From positions 52,518 to 116,517 of the forward strand of contig SUXN01000002.1 in the NCBI GenBank assembly GCA_015060965.1: a stretch of DNA of 64,000 nucleotides, given 5' to 3'. The number at the start of each line of letters is the position of its first letter. Positions within the stretch are counted from its first letter, which is position 1. The DNA is from Bacteroidales bacterium. Lineage in GTDB: Bacteria; Bacteroidota; Bacteroidia; Bacteroidales; Bacteroidaceae. The position numbers and the translations under genes were made by a program. This document shows positions 27,851 to 36,864 of the stretch, piece by piece. The notes beneath the pieces were generated by a model. That model was not told the DNA's origin. It did no database searches and saw only the letters and a list, made by a program, of their open reading frames with translations.

Positions 27851-29740
27851 ATGAAAAAACAGATTTTTGTATTCTGCAATCTCCTCGCATTGTTTCTGTG
27901 TGCGATATTTTTGTCCTGCAGTGTGGATAATGATTATGATCTATCAAAAGATGTTGACCTTACCATAGCAGTCGGCAATGGCCTGTCAATGCCTTTGGGT
28001 TCAACAGACAAGATAATGCTCACTGAAATGATTGATCCAGAGGGGAGTGATATCCTCTCCACAGACGATGACGGCTCATATATTATAAGTAAAGGAGGTA
28101 CTTTCGATGCTGCCGATTTTGTGGTTGACGAGGTTGATGGACTGCATATCGACACTTATGTCGATGCGCAATATTATTCTATGGATCTTGAACAGGTCTA
28201 TGGTAGTTATGACGAGGCGGTTGCGGGTATAAAGGCCGATCCGCTGCTTTCCGAAGAGCAGAAAAGAGAGTTTATAGACAGACTCGATGCAAATGAGGTC
28301 CCGGTATCTCTGTTCGAGAAGATTGACAAGAATGACATTGAATTCGATTTCTCAAAGGATGACCTGCCTAAAGAGCTGAAGAAGATATATAGGGTGGAAT
28401 TCGTGGAGCCGGTAAAGATGCACTTTCAGGTAGATGTCGCCTGTGATGCCGACAAGGAACTTTTTGAACTGCTCGACAGCCTTGAACTCTCTGCTGCAGG
28501 TCTTGATGACGACCTGTTCTATGTGGGTGTACCCGATTATGTGGAGTTTGTGGAGCATAGGGATATCGGTGATGACAGGATATATCTGCGTGGTGCAGTC
28601 ATGGTCAGTGCTGACAGGACAAAGTTCTCCAAGTCATGGGATTTCTATATACGTGCTCTTGATTTCAAGGGCGGTCGTGAGGTTGTTGACGGTACAATAA
28701 GCATTGTCGATGAACTGATGGTCAACGGTGCCCTGAAATCTAATCTGGTAATGGTGGAGGCCGGGGCTCTTGTTTACGGTCTGCGCACATTCGAGGATGT
28801 CTCGTTTACTCCGACTGTGGAGGTTGAGGATTTTGCCATCAAGCATGTTCTGGCATCGGTGGAAGTCGATATCGATGATATAAACGAAAGCGTCGACATT
28901 GATTTGGGTGATGACCTTGAGTTTCTTTATGACGAGGGTACGGTGCTTGATTTTGCTAATCCCGAACTTGTTGTCAATGTCGACAACAACTCGGTTGTGT
29001 CGGTAGAGTCGGACCTTCTCATCCGGGGTTTTGACAAGGACGGTAATGTGATTGATGGTTCTGAGGTTGCGCTTACTCTTGTTCTCGACGCATCGGCTTC
29101 AAACCGTTATTTCATAACGAATAGTGGTGCCGTGAAGGACGGATATACCTCGATTGCGGCAGACTTGAGTTCTCTCTTCAGGAAACTGCCCCATACGGTA
29201 GGATTTGAGATGAAATCCCGTAACGATAGCCAGAACCCGGTCGTTGTCACTCTCGGCAGCACTATGAGCGTGTCGGGTGATTATGAAGTCAATATTCCGC
29301 TTGAGTTCAGTGAATTTGCGCTAAAGTATACCGAGACAATAGAGGATGTTCTGGGTGATGACCCGGCAGAGATTACCGATTATGTAAAGAACATTGAGTC
29401 TGTTACATTGGAGGCCGAGGTGTTGAACACCATTCCTGCTGAGCTTACTCCAAGCCTCAAGGCATATGATGCAGACGGCAGACTGCTGCAGAATGTGACA
29501 GTTGCGGTAGACGGTTCGGTGGCAGCCGGTAACGGGGTAGAGGCCGGCAAGGTCACAGCACCGGTGGCTTCTGTGTTCAAGGCGCAGCTGCGTGCGGCAG
29601 ACAATGAACTTGTGGGACTGAGTACAATAGACCTTGAGTTCGACGGATTTGGCTCGGGTGAACTCAATGCCAACGAGTATCTGAAGATAGAGAAACTCTC
29701 TCTCACTATCAATAAACCTGTTGAGGTCGATTTGAACTGA
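27851..29740 (+). CDS. Large surface lipoprotein of unknown function
   Basis: This 629-residue protein has a lipoprotein signal (hydrophobic stretch ending AIFLSC, Cys about residue 23) followed by acidic SVDNDYDLSKDVDLT, compatible with export to the cell surface in Bacteroidetes. The rest is acidic, with many short beta-strand stretches and no recognised catalytic motif. The start MKKQIFVFC was chosen because the longer frame begins inside the predicted -7 element. The gene lies 34 bp before a DUF5723-like outer-membrane gene; the two probably work together in the envelope. Confidence 0.75.
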   Translation: MKKQIFVFCNLLALFLCAIFLSCSVDNDYDLSKDVDLTIAVGNGLSMPLGSTDKIMLTEMIDPEGSDILSTDDDGSYIISKGGTFDAADFVVDEVDGLHIDTYVDAQYYSMDLEQVYGSYDEAVAGIKADPLLSEEQKREFIDRLDANEVPVSLFEKIDKNDIEFDFSKDDLPKELKKIYRVEFVEPVKMHFQVDVACDADKELFELLDSLELSAAGLDDDLFYVGVPDYVEFVEHRDIGDDRIYLRGAVMVSADRTKFSKSWDFYIRALDFKGGREVVDGTISIVDELMVNGALKSNLVMVEAGALVYGLRTFEDVSFTPTVEVEDFAIKHVLASVEVDIDDINESVDIDLGDDLEFLYDEGTVLDFANPELVVNVDNNSVVSVESDLLIRGFDKDGNVIDGSEVALTLVLDASASNRYFITNSGAVKDGYTSIAADLSSLFRKLPHTVGFEMKSRNDSQNPVVVTLGSTMSVSGDYEVNIPLEFSEFALKYTETIEDVLGDDPAEITDYVKNIESVTLEAEVLNTIPAELTPSLKAYDADGRLLQNVTVAVDGSVAAGNGVEAGKVTAPVASVFKAQLRAADNELVGLSTIDLEFDGFGSGELNANEYLKIEKLSLTINKPVEVDLN

Positions 29741-29774
29741 TGACTGACATATAAACATATATGGGAAATTAGCT

Positions 29775-31184
29775 ATGAAAAATATATATTCGTTTTTTAA
29801 AGGATTCTTCCTTTTTGTGGCTTTTGTCGCAAGTTTTACGGTTGCATCTGCCCAGGTGCTCCGTTCGGGGTATTTTGTTGACGGCAATGTCATGCGTTAT
29901 CGTCTTAACCCCGCTCTTATGAGTACCCGTGGGCATGTCTCCTTGCCTGTACTCGGTGGTGTGAATGTGAATGCTGTAGGTAATGTTGGTATGGGAGATT
30001 TCATTTACAAGTCGGCGATGAACAGCGATAAACTTGTAACATTCATGCATCCCTCAGTGGAAGCCGATGATTTTTTGGCTGCACTCGAGGATGATAACAG
30101 GATTGCGTTGGATATGGACTTGACCTTGTTGTCGGCGGCTTTCCATGCATGGGGCGGCTTCAATTCCGTTGATCTCACATTCCGTTCAATGGTTGGTCTT
30201 TCGTTGCCCTATGAAATGTTGCGTTTTATGAAGGTGTCGTGTAACGGTGAGTATAATTTCAGTGACCTTAACCTGCATACCCGTAATTATGCGGATTTGT
30301 CAATAGGCCATTCACGCAAATTTACAGAATCTCTCACTGTAGGTGCGCGTCTGAAATTCCTTTTCGGTCTTGCCTATGCCGACGCGATATTTGAAAACAT
30401 GAAACTTGTGGCTAATGCTTCAAGATGGGAAATTATGGCCCGTGGTACAGCTGATGTTGCCATGGGTGGCCGTTTTGAGGTGTCCGATGAAAAAAGCGTG
30501 GGTGGAAAGTGTATGGTCAATGGATATGACGGAGCGGCAGCCGGAGTTCACGGTTTTGGTATGGGTGTAGATCTCGGTATCCTGTATGAGTTCAAAAAGG
30601 GGGCTCTTGAGGGACTTTCGTTGTCGGCATCGGTGAATGATCTTGGCTTCATCTCATGGAGCAAGGCTGCTCATGCGTCCATAGACCCCGGTGCTCCATA
30701 TGCTTTTGACGGTTTTGACAATGTTGCTGTCAGTGGTGATGAGAACACCCTTGAAGACCAGTGGGACGGCATTGCCGATGATTTGGAGGATTTCTTTACG
30801 TTGGAGGATAAGGGTACACGCAGCGTCACTGAAGGAATCGGTGCAAAGCTCAACCTTGGCGTGGAGTATGAAATGCCTTTCTGGCGCAGGATGAGCGTGG
30901 GTCTTCTGTATATAGGTTGTTTTGACGGCATATATACCTATAATCAGACTATGCTGGCGCTGAATGTCTCTCCTCTGGACTGCTTGGATTTTGCCTTGAG
31001 TGGCCGTGTGGGTACATATGGTGCCGGCGCCGGTGCCATGATGAATATCCATTGCCCGGGTTTCAGTTTCTTTGTCGGTACCGATTGTTTCCTCGGCAAG
31101 GTGGGAAAACAGTATATTCCGTTGGAGAATATGAATGCAAGTGTGTCGTTTGGCATCAATATCGCTCTTGGGAAAGCGGAATAA
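29775..31184 (+). CDS. DUF5723-like outer membrane protein
   Basis: This 469-residue protein has a signal peptide ending TVASAQ. The mature part begins VLRSGYFVDGNVMRYRLNPALMS, then RGHVSLPVLGGVNVNAVGNVGMGDFIY, the pattern I associate with DUF5723. Alternating strands and a late aromatic-rich region suggest a beta barrel. Function unknown. It is the second gene after the acidic lipoprotein and ends 57 bp before a terminator. Confidence 0.72.
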   Translation: MKNIYSFFKGFFLFVAFVASFTVASAQVLRSGYFVDGNVMRYRLNPALMSTRGHVSLPVLGGVNVNAVGNVGMGDFIYKSAMNSDKLVTFMHPSVEADDFLAALEDDNRIALDMDLTLLSAAFHAWGGFNSVDLTFRSMVGLSLPYEMLRFMKVSCNGEYNFSDLNLHTRNYADLSIGHSRKFTESLTVGARLKFLFGLAYADAIFENMKLVANASRWEIMARGTADVAMGGRFEVSDEKSVGGKCMVNGYDGAAAGVHGFGMGVDLGILYEFKKGALEGLSLSASVNDLGFISWSKAAHASIDPGAPYAFDGFDNVAVSGDENTLEDQWDGIADDLEDFFTLEDKGTRSVTEGIGAKLNLGVEYEMPFWRRMSVGLLYIGCFDGIYTYNQTMLALNVSPLDCLDFALSGRVGTYGAGAGAMMNIHCPGFSFFVGTDCFLGKVGKQYIPLENMNASVSFGINIALGKAE

Positions 31185-31241
31185 GAATACCGTCTTAATG
31201 AGAAGATGTTTCAGACAGTTTCTATGTTGATTTATAAAAAG

Positions 31242-31275
31242 AATAAGCGGGACCTTTTTGGTTCCGCTTATTCTT
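31242..31275. terminator. Bidirectional terminator, DUF5723 gene / YegP gene
   Basis: A 13-bp stem (31242-31254 with 31260-31272, one G-T pair) with loop TTTTT is followed by CTTTTGTC on the plus side and a T-rich stretch on the minus side. It lies between two converging genes. Confidence 0.75.
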
Positions 31276-31293
31276 TTGTCGCTGTGGAAAGGA

Positions 31294-31629
31294 TTACTCA
31301 GCAGAGTTGTCGACAACCTCAGCCTCAGGTGCATTCTTCATTACAGATGCGATGCCGTTGTCGCGTGCAGCCTCTGTAGAATACATCTCGCTCTGACCGA
31401 TAACCTGTCCGTTACCAGCCTTGAGCACGAAGTAAGGAGCACCGTTCTTTGCAACCTTGCGCTCGAAACGACCCTCGTCGGCAGCGTTCTTCTTTACTGA
31501 CTCGATACCGTTCTTGCATGCAGCCATTGTTGTGTAACCCTCGCTGGCAAGGATCTCCTGGCCGTTAGTTGCTTTAAGACTGAACTGGAATTCACCGTTC
31601 TTACGCTTTGTGATAACAAACTTTCCCAT
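31294..31629 (-). CDS. YegP/DUF1508 family protein
   Basis: This 111-residue protein contains two tandem DUF1508 repeats: KRKNGEFQFSLKATNGQEILASEGY with CKNGIESVKKNA, then KNGAPYFVLKAGNGQVIGQSEMY with ARDNGIASVMKNA. These small beta-rich modules are common, often stress-linked, and of unknown function. It is the last clear chromosomal gene before the prophage. Confidence 0.88.
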   Translation of the reverse strand: MGKFVITKRKNGEFQFSLKATNGQEILASEGYTTMAACKNGIESVKKNAADEGRFERKVAKNGAPYFVLKAGNGQVIGQSEMYSTEAARDNGIASVMKNAPEAEVVDNSAE

Positions 31630-31772
31630 AGTTATAAATTTTTAGTTATAATGTTTTTCGTGGCTAAGGTATGCAAATTTCCATAAAAGTAAAAGAATTT
31701 TATGGAAAATGAAGTGATTGTGTTGAAAATTAAGGGATGTGCAGGCTTGGCAGGCTTTGATATGGATAAAAT

Positions 31773-31808
31773 ACAAAGAAAGGAACTCGATCGAGTTCCT
31801 TTCTTTGT
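31773..31808. repeat. 36-bp perfect palindrome
   Basis: Bases 31773-31808 form a perfect inverted repeat with its centre between 31790 and 31791 (core CTCGATCGAG). As RNA it is a very stable hairpin ending in TTTCTTTGT. It lies at the chromosome/prophage junction. Confidence 0.8.
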
Positions 31809-31840
31809 GATTCCGAAGCGTTCTTTGTGATTCCGGAGCG
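31801..31840. repeat. Tandem 20-bp repeat
   Basis: TTCTTTGTGATTCCGAAGCG is followed directly by a copy differing at one base. The first copy overlaps the end of the palindrome. Confidence 0.85.
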
Positions 31841-31946
31841 TTTATCCGTATCATAAGGCGCAAGTTCGTTATATCTTATTGTCTATCAATGATTTTTTTT
31901 TGCTGATAGTCCTGCTATTTCAAATATCAATTATCATCATTTTTAC

Positions 31947-32000
31947 TTGGTTTGCAACTTGGTTTGCACCTTTGTTAGTTGGTTTGCAAGTTTGTTAGAC
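31947..32000. repeat. TTGGTTTGCA direct repeats at the prophage edge
   Basis: TTGGTTTGCA occurs at 31947, 31959 and 31979. The last two belong to a 20-bp tandem unit GGTTTGCAnnTTTGTTAGnn (31961-31980 and 31981-32000). Repeats of this sort next to an element end may be integrase arm sites, but this is a guess from position. Confidence 0.6.
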
Positions 32001-32050
32001 AAAGATAGCAAATTTGGGTAACATATACAAATTCCCACCCACCTTTATAG

Positions 32051-32093
32051 CGTCTTGGGGGCGAAAATTTCGCTTTCAAGACGTTTTTTTTTT
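32051..32093 (+). terminator. Strong orphan terminator at the left end of the prophage
   Basis: Bases 32051-32083 fold into a nearly continuous stem (7 bp, three G-T pairs, 6 bp) followed by nine to ten T. No plus-strand gene lies upstream within the element, so it either ends an unseen short RNA or shields the prophage from outside transcription. Confidence 0.75.
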
Positions 32094-32165
32094 ACACTTT
32101 TTAAGGTACACAATACAGAAAATGAGATTTATGCCAAAGGTCTTTTATGACCTTTTTGCCACCTC

Positions 32166-32173
32166 TACTTTTG
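32166..32173 (+). promoter_or_regulatory. Possible -7 element for the early operon
   Basis: TACTTTTG fits TAnnTTTG; the -33 region is poor. A transcript from about 32180 would have a 94-nt leader before the HTH gene at 32274. Confidence 0.35.
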
Positions 32174-32273
32174 TACTGAACAAACTCACTAACGAACATT
32201 TCTAACCCTTATTAAGGTTCACAGTTGTTTAATGTTTTTAAGAACTTTTTACAAAACATTATCAACAAATCTT

Positions 32274-32540
32274 ATGAGGACAAAGAAATTAAGTGCAGAA
32301 CAGTGTGAATATTTTTCAAAGGTTTTCCCTGTAATGAGCAACACCGAAGTCGCACAGCTTTTGAACGTGAGTGTAACAACAGTAAAGAACTATGCAGATA
32401 TAATGGAGCTGAAGAAAGACCCGGCATATCTTTCAAGTGTAAGAAAACAAGTATCAATTAAAGGTCATTTAGTACGATGGACATTATCGAAAACAAAACA
32501 AAATGGCTCCGCAGCCTCAAGCGTGGAGAAACGAAGGTAG
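32274..32540 (+). CDS. Small helix-turn-helix protein
   Basis: This 88-residue protein starts MRTKKLSAEQCEYFSKVFP and contains SNTEVAQLLNVSVTTVKNYADIMELKK, a clear helix-turn-helix in residues about 22-50. The C-terminus is basic. The ATG at 32274 was chosen over 32232 because the longer N-terminus is not family-like. It is the first gene of the prophage early run and probably regulates it or binds DNA at the element end. Confidence 0.65.
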   Translation: MRTKKLSAEQCEYFSKVFPVMSNTEVAQLLNVSVTTVKNYADIMELKKDPAYLSSVRKQVSIKGHLVRWTLSKTKQNGSAASSVEKRR

Positions 32541-32743
32541 GTCGTTTGGCATCATCAAAAGAGTGTACCACAATGTCAGTCCTTATATATAGGTGGAACA
32601 TTGACGAGGGGGCAAGCAAAGGCATACGCATATCTGCTTCATACGATAGGCGCAACTGCCTTGTTACAATTACCGGCAATGTGATAGACAGTTATAAGGA
32701 GTTACGACAAAAAGCGATGAAAGCCTATGCTGAAGCCGAGTGA
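32477..32743 (+). CDS. Small prophage protein of unknown function
   Basis: This frame of 88 codons overlaps the HTH gene by 64 bp. The C-terminal part (VLIYRWNIDEGASKGIRISASYDRRN...KELRQKAMKAYAEAE) looks coding. A later start at 32573 (MSVLIYRWN) would remove the overlap and give 56 residues. No domain recognised. Confidence 0.5.
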   Translation: MDIIENKTKWLRSLKRGETKVGRLASSKECTTMSVLIYRWNIDEGASKGIRISASYDRRNCLVTITGNVIDSYKELRQKAMKAYAEAE

Positions 32744-32954
32744 ACTGGAACTATTGGCCGACAAGATAGCCAAAAAGCTCCACCGTCTCAATGATGAAGT
32801 GCTTTCTGTTGCCGAAGTCGCAAGAATGCTCGACAAGACAGAGGGAGCAGTGAAAAAGATGTGTTACAGGGGGCAGTTGCCACACCGTAAACAGCAGAAG
32901 TCATATTACTTCAGCAAGAAAGAGATAACAGAATTTATTCTATCTAATGAATAA
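32727..32954 (+). CDS. Excisionase-like helix-turn-helix protein
   Basis: This 75-residue protein has EVLSVAEVARMLDKTEGAVKKMCYRGQLPHRKQQKSYYFSKKEITEFIL, the winged MerR/excisionase-type pattern (HTH_17). Such proteins act as excision factors or transcription regulators. It overlaps the preceding gene by 17 bp and is followed by a 90-bp gap. Confidence 0.7.
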   Translation: MLKPSELELLADKIAKKLHRLNDEVLSVAEVARMLDKTEGAVKKMCYRGQLPHRKQQKSYYFSKKEITEFILSNE

Positions 32955-33044
32955 ACTATAAACTTTCCTTTTTCAAAGTCCACCCACAGCCTGCTGTGAA
33001 GCCCACTGTGAGTGGCATTTTTTCAACTCTCAAATTACAGGAAA

Positions 33045-33251
33045 ATGGAAGAAAAACAAATAGCATTGAAAGCCTCATTATGCAACCGCCTATCGCAAAT
33101 GGTGCTCGACCATAATCTACCTGTGAATATCGTTGTCGGTGAGAATCTGACCTATTTGCGTACAGTAACATTGACATATCACCTGCGCGATGAAATGCTT
33201 GTTGAGTGGCTTATCTACCGTGTAACAGAAGATGACGATTATGCAGTATGA
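33045..33251 (+). CDS. Small prophage protein next to the primase-helicase
   Basis: A 68-residue acidic protein starting MEEKQIALKASLCNRLSQM, with a C-terminal LVEWLIYRVTEDDDYAV. Its stop overlaps the start of the primase-helicase gene by 4 bp (ATGA), which indicates translational coupling. No domain recognised. Confidence 0.6.
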   Translation: MEEKQIALKASLCNRLSQMVLDHNLPVNIVVGENLTYLRTVTLTYHLRDEMLVEWLIYRVTEDDDYAV

Positions 33252-36064
33252 TACAGGCAACCGACCTTTACAAAGCGACACGCGACGGTTTAGACATCAT
33301 TCTCCGCTACTATCCACAAGCTGCTGATGTTGTCGGAACGAAGAACAAATTCAGGGCGAGGCAGAATGAAAAGACTGCTTCGGCCTGCTTGCACTATTCC
33401 GGCGGAGTGTGGAAAGTCGTAGATTTCGGCGACGACGGGCACGCTCTTTCTCCCATAGATATATGTATGAAAGAGGAAGGCATCACCCACTTTTACGAAG
33501 CGGTGTTGCACCTTGCAGGTATCTTCGGCATAAACGAAGAACTCTCGCCTACAATCAACAAGCCACGCATCGAGAAACGCCCGGCAACGAGCGAAGAGAA
33601 AGAGGGAACACGCATATTCTCCCTTTTGGAGTCCATACCCGAAGAACATCTTAAAGTCCTCGGCCCGAAAGTACGGGCAGAACACGCAGAGGCTCTTAAT
33701 TGGTACGAGGCAGAATATGTAGGCTATGTGAAGAACAGGGAAGTAACACTCAAATATAGCACAGCGAACTATCCTATATTTATGCGTGAATGCCGTACAG
33801 ACGACGGCAAGGTGTTCTACAAGATATACGAACCACTCAACCCCGAAAAGCAGTGGCGTTTCTCATACACTCCCGAAGGAGTAAAGCCCAAAGACTATAT
33901 CAACGGCCTGCGCGAGTTACAGGAGCAGTTCGGCAAGCTCAACAGTTGCGATGATGAAGAAGAGGGCGAACAACGGGAAAGAAAGCTCGAAGAGATATTT
34001 ATATGCAGTGGAGAGCGCGACGCTCTTTGCTTAAAGTCTATGGGCTACATTCCTATATGGTTCAATTCCGAGACATACACCCTCACAGAGTCCGAGGTTG
34101 CCAAACTCTACCGTTATGCCGATACCATATACAACATTCCCGACATCGACGCTACAGGGCGTAAGAAAGGTGCAGAATTGGCACTGCGCCATATCGACAT
34201 ATATACAGTGTGGCTCCCCGAATGGCTCTCCACCTATCGCGACAATCGCGGTAAGCCTCGCAAGGATCTCCGCGATTGGCAAGAACTTCGCCGTGATGTT
34301 GCCGATTTTCGCGACCTCATTAAAATGGCGATGCCTGCAAAATTCTGGGTAGAGACAATCAATGAAAAATCGTGCAAGAGAGAACTTACCATATCGGCAG
34401 TACGCCTTTATTACTTCTTGCAGTTGAACGGTTTTCGTACACTGCGCGATACCAATGCAGCCAATACCCGGTACATACAGGTTACAGGCAACATCGTAAA
34501 GCAGATAAAGGCGAAAGATGTACGCCGTTTCGTGCGCGAATGGGCTGAAGAACGCTGTTTGGCAGAGAATATCCGAAACCTCATTGTAAACTCAATGAAG
34601 TTTTCGGAAACCTCTCTTGAAAACCTCCGCGAGGTGGAATTGGACTTTACCACCTTTACCCCCACAACACAGTTCTTCTTCTTTACCCGTAAATCAATCG
34701 AGGTAACACCTTCAGAGATTATAGTGCATCAAAAGGGCGATACATCTTTTCAGCACTATGTTTGGGAAGATAATGTTTTGCCTTATGAGTTTACCGTTAT
34801 GCCCGATATGTTCAGCATCACACGCTCCGAGCAAGGGGGCAAGCCACACTTCGACATCGAGGTGCTGGAGTCCGGCAAAAGCTGCCTATGCGGTTACGTT
34901 ATCAATTCAAGCCGTATCTATTGGCGCAAGGAAATGGAGTACCGCTTCGGCGAAGACAGGGAAGCAGCAGCCGAGTATGCAGCCACCCACCGCTTTTGCA
35001 TCGACGGCGAGGGATTGACACCCACAGAGATAGCCGAGCAGAAGCAGAACCTTATAAACAAGATATTCGCTATCGGCTATATGCTCCACCGCTATAAATC
35101 TCCCTCGCGTGCGTGGGCTCCGCAGGCAATGGATAACAAGATAGGCGAGAATGGCGAGTGCAACGGCCGAAGCGGAAAATCATTCCTCTTCAAGGCTCTC
35201 TCGATGTTTATGCGTACAGTCAAGTTATCGGGAAGAAACCCAAAACTGATGGATAACCCCCACGTTTTCGACCAAGTGAACATACACACCGATTTTGTGC
35301 TTGTCGATGACTGCGCCCAATACCTCTCTATGGGGCTGTTCTATGACATCATCACAAGCGATATGACGGTGAACCCGAAGAACAATCAAAGTTACAGCAT
35401 ACCCTTTGAGCAAAGCCCCAAGTTTGGTTTTACCACCAATTATGTACCGCTGGACTTTGACAGCTCCACCGAGGCGCGTATGCTCTATATGGTCTATAGC
35501 GACTATTACCACCAGCTCACTGAGACAAACGACTACCTCGAAACACGCTCCATACGCGATGATTTCGGGCGCGACCTCTTTACACACGATTACAGCCCGG
35601 CTGATTGGAACGCTGATATAAATTTCCTTATGCAGTGCCTTCGCTTTTACCTCTCCCTATGCCGGGAGAATATCAAGATATTGCCCCCAATGGATAATAT
35701 CTTGTTACGCAAATACAGACAAGACATCGGAAATAACTTTGAAGATTGGGCTAACGGTTATTTTGCTGAAGACGGCGACAAACTCGACAAACTGCTTATA
35801 CGCCGTGAGGTGTTCGATGACTACCGCAAGTATGCCAACGTAACCAACCTCACAATGCAGCGTTTTACGCAGAAACTGCACTCTTTCTGCCACCTTTGCC
35901 CCTATATCGACACGCTCAACCCTGACGAGCTTTGCAACAATCAAAAGCGCATATCAAGGCGTGTTGAGGGCAATTTCGTGGATATGATATTCGTGCAGAC
36001 AAAGAGATACAAAGAGAAGAAAAATGACCCTAACGAATTTATACCCGATGAACAATTCCTTTAG
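33248..36064 (+). CDS. Phage primase-helicase
   Basis: This 938-residue protein carries an N-terminal region resembling a DnaG-type zinc/DNA-binding domain without the full Cys set (NEKTASACLHYSGGVWKVVDFG). A toprim-like segment follows (EIFICSGERDALCLKSMGY ... IYNIPDIDATGRKKG, about residues 245-310). The C-terminal half has a helicase core: Walker A GRSGKSFL (about 643), Walker B FVLVDDC (about 683), and a sensor region FGFTTNYVPLDFDSSTEARM, as in SF3-type phage and plasmid helicases. It would start replication of the element. It lies just upstream of the GATACAA iterons, a likely origin. Confidence 0.82.
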   Translation: MIQATDLYKATRDGLDIILRYYPQAADVVGTKNKFRARQNEKTASACLHYSGGVWKVVDFGDDGHALSPIDICMKEEGITHFYEAVLHLAGIFGINEELSPTINKPRIEKRPATSEEKEGTRIFSLLESIPEEHLKVLGPKVRAEHAEALNWYEAEYVGYVKNREVTLKYSTANYPIFMRECRTDDGKVFYKIYEPLNPEKQWRFSYTPEGVKPKDYINGLRELQEQFGKLNSCDDEEEGEQRERKLEEIFICSGERDALCLKSMGYIPIWFNSETYTLTESEVAKLYRYADTIYNIPDIDATGRKKGAELALRHIDIYTVWLPEWLSTYRDNRGKPRKDLRDWQELRRDVADFRDLIKMAMPAKFWVETINEKSCKRELTISAVRLYYFLQLNGFRTLRDTNAANTRYIQVTGNIVKQIKAKDVRRFVREWAEERCLAENIRNLIVNSMKFSETSLENLREVELDFTTFTPTTQFFFFTRKSIEVTPSEIIVHQKGDTSFQHYVWEDNVLPYEFTVMPDMFSITRSEQGGKPHFDIEVLESGKSCLCGYVINSSRIYWRKEMEYRFGEDREAAAEYAATHRFCIDGEGLTPTEIAEQKQNLINKIFAIGYMLHRYKSPSRAWAPQAMDNKIGENGECNGRSGKSFLFKALSMFMRTVKLSGRNPKLMDNPHVFDQVNIHTDFVLVDDCAQYLSMGLFYDIITSDMTVNPKNNQSYSIPFEQSPKFGFTTNYVPLDFDSSTEARMLYMVYSDYYHQLTETNDYLETRSIRDDFGRDLFTHDYSPADWNADINFLMQCLRFYLSLCRENIKILPPMDNILLRKYRQDIGNNFEDWANGYFAEDGDKLDKLLIRREVFDDYRKYANVTNLTMQRFTQKLHSFCHLCPYIDTLNPDELCNNQKRISRRVEGNFVDMIFVQTKRYKEKKNDPNEFIPDEQFL

Positions 36065-36401
36065 AAACGAAACAGTACGCACTCTTGTGCAGTCCTACAC
36101 CGTTGCACAGTTCAACGAAAAGTATCTTGCCGACAAAGAATTCCGCAAGTTTGCAAGGAAGGTATATGCCTACTTTGACAATATGCGACACGGCACACGC
36201 CTTCGTTTATCCTCATATCAAGGTCAAAAGTTGGAATGGCTGTTGCTCACCTATGTGGCCTTCTATTTTGAAGGGGCACATTGGCTGGAGTTCTTCATAT
36301 CCGATGACTACAACACCATTGTACGGCGCAACATCGCTCCCGAAGATTTCGACAGGGAAGTAGAGCAATGGCTTAATTGGAAAAAGGAACATCAGCATTA
36401 A
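36048..36401 (+). CDS. Small protein after the primase-helicase
   Basis: This 117-residue protein (MNNSFRNETVRTLVQSYTV...) overlaps the end of the helicase gene by 17 bp. It is rich in aromatic and charged residues, including LEWLLLTYVAFYFEGAHWLEFFISDDYN. No domain recognised; placement suggests a replication role. An earlier in-frame ATG at 36024 is possible. Confidence 0.6.
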   Translation: MNNSFRNETVRTLVQSYTVAQFNEKYLADKEFRKFARKVYAYFDNMRHGTRLRLSSYQGQKLEWLLLTYVAFYFEGAHWLEFFISDDYNTIVRRNIAPEDFDREVEQWLNWKKEHQH

Positions 36402-36513
36402 ATCCTCTTCTACCACACACTGCTGTATGGCATTTGCCGTGCAGCATTTTTTTGTGCCGTAAGCAAAGGCAACATCTTTCAATTTTACCTCTTCTTATTT
36501 CCGTACTAATCTT

Positions 36514-36760
36514 TTGTATCTTTGTATCAAAGCAAAAGAAAGAAGATATAACTTCTTAATAATAAAGGAGAAATTCACAGATACAATCTTGATACAAACC
36601 TGATACAATTCTCTTCATTCCTGCTTTTGTATCACCTTACATACCTCTTCATCGTTTTGTATCATAGGACAAATTTAACTTGTATCACATTTGTATCGAC
36701 CGCAAGTACTTGTTATATAGTATGTTATGCCGATTTCAATACAAAGATACAGCGATACAA
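36514..36760. repeat. GATACAA / TTGTATC iteron cluster (candidate origin)
   Basis: Ten exact copies of the heptamer lie in 247 bp: TTGTATC at 36514, 36522, 36627, 36657, 36680 and 36691; GATACAA at 36580, 36591, 36602 and 36754. Five neighbouring starts are 8 or 11 bp apart; the 11-bp spacing puts copies on one face of the helix. The region has no gene, is AT-rich, and sits between the primase-helicase and ardA genes. This is the pattern of initiator-binding iterons or a repressor operator array. The rest of the 667-bp gap (36402-37068) holds a pyrimidine-rich stretch and the ardA leader. Confidence 0.75.
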
Positions 36761-36864
36761 ACTTTTTGTGTCTTTATACCACCTGCCTTGTTCTTCTCTC
36801 CACTCTTTGCTCTTTCATCTTTGCTCTTTTCCCCTTTCCCCACATTGATACTCTGTTTTGACTT

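Larger units (their letters stand above)
31630..32273. other. Gene-free chromosome/prophage junction
   Basis: No convincing gene is seen over 640 bp. In order it holds a 36-bp palindrome, a tandem 20-mer, three TTGGTTTGCA repeats, a strong orphan terminator and a possible promoter for the prophage early genes. No tRNA gene is visible. The change from chromosomal to phage genes means the left attachment site must be in or near this stretch, but a single end cannot define it. Confidence 0.6.

Noticed and set aside
31630..32273. tRNA gene as integration site
   Set aside because: No cloverleaf or conserved tRNA boxes found on either strand by eye.
36514..36760. CRISPR array
   Set aside because: The repeated unit is only 7 bp, in both orientations, with no spacers of uniform length and no cas genes.
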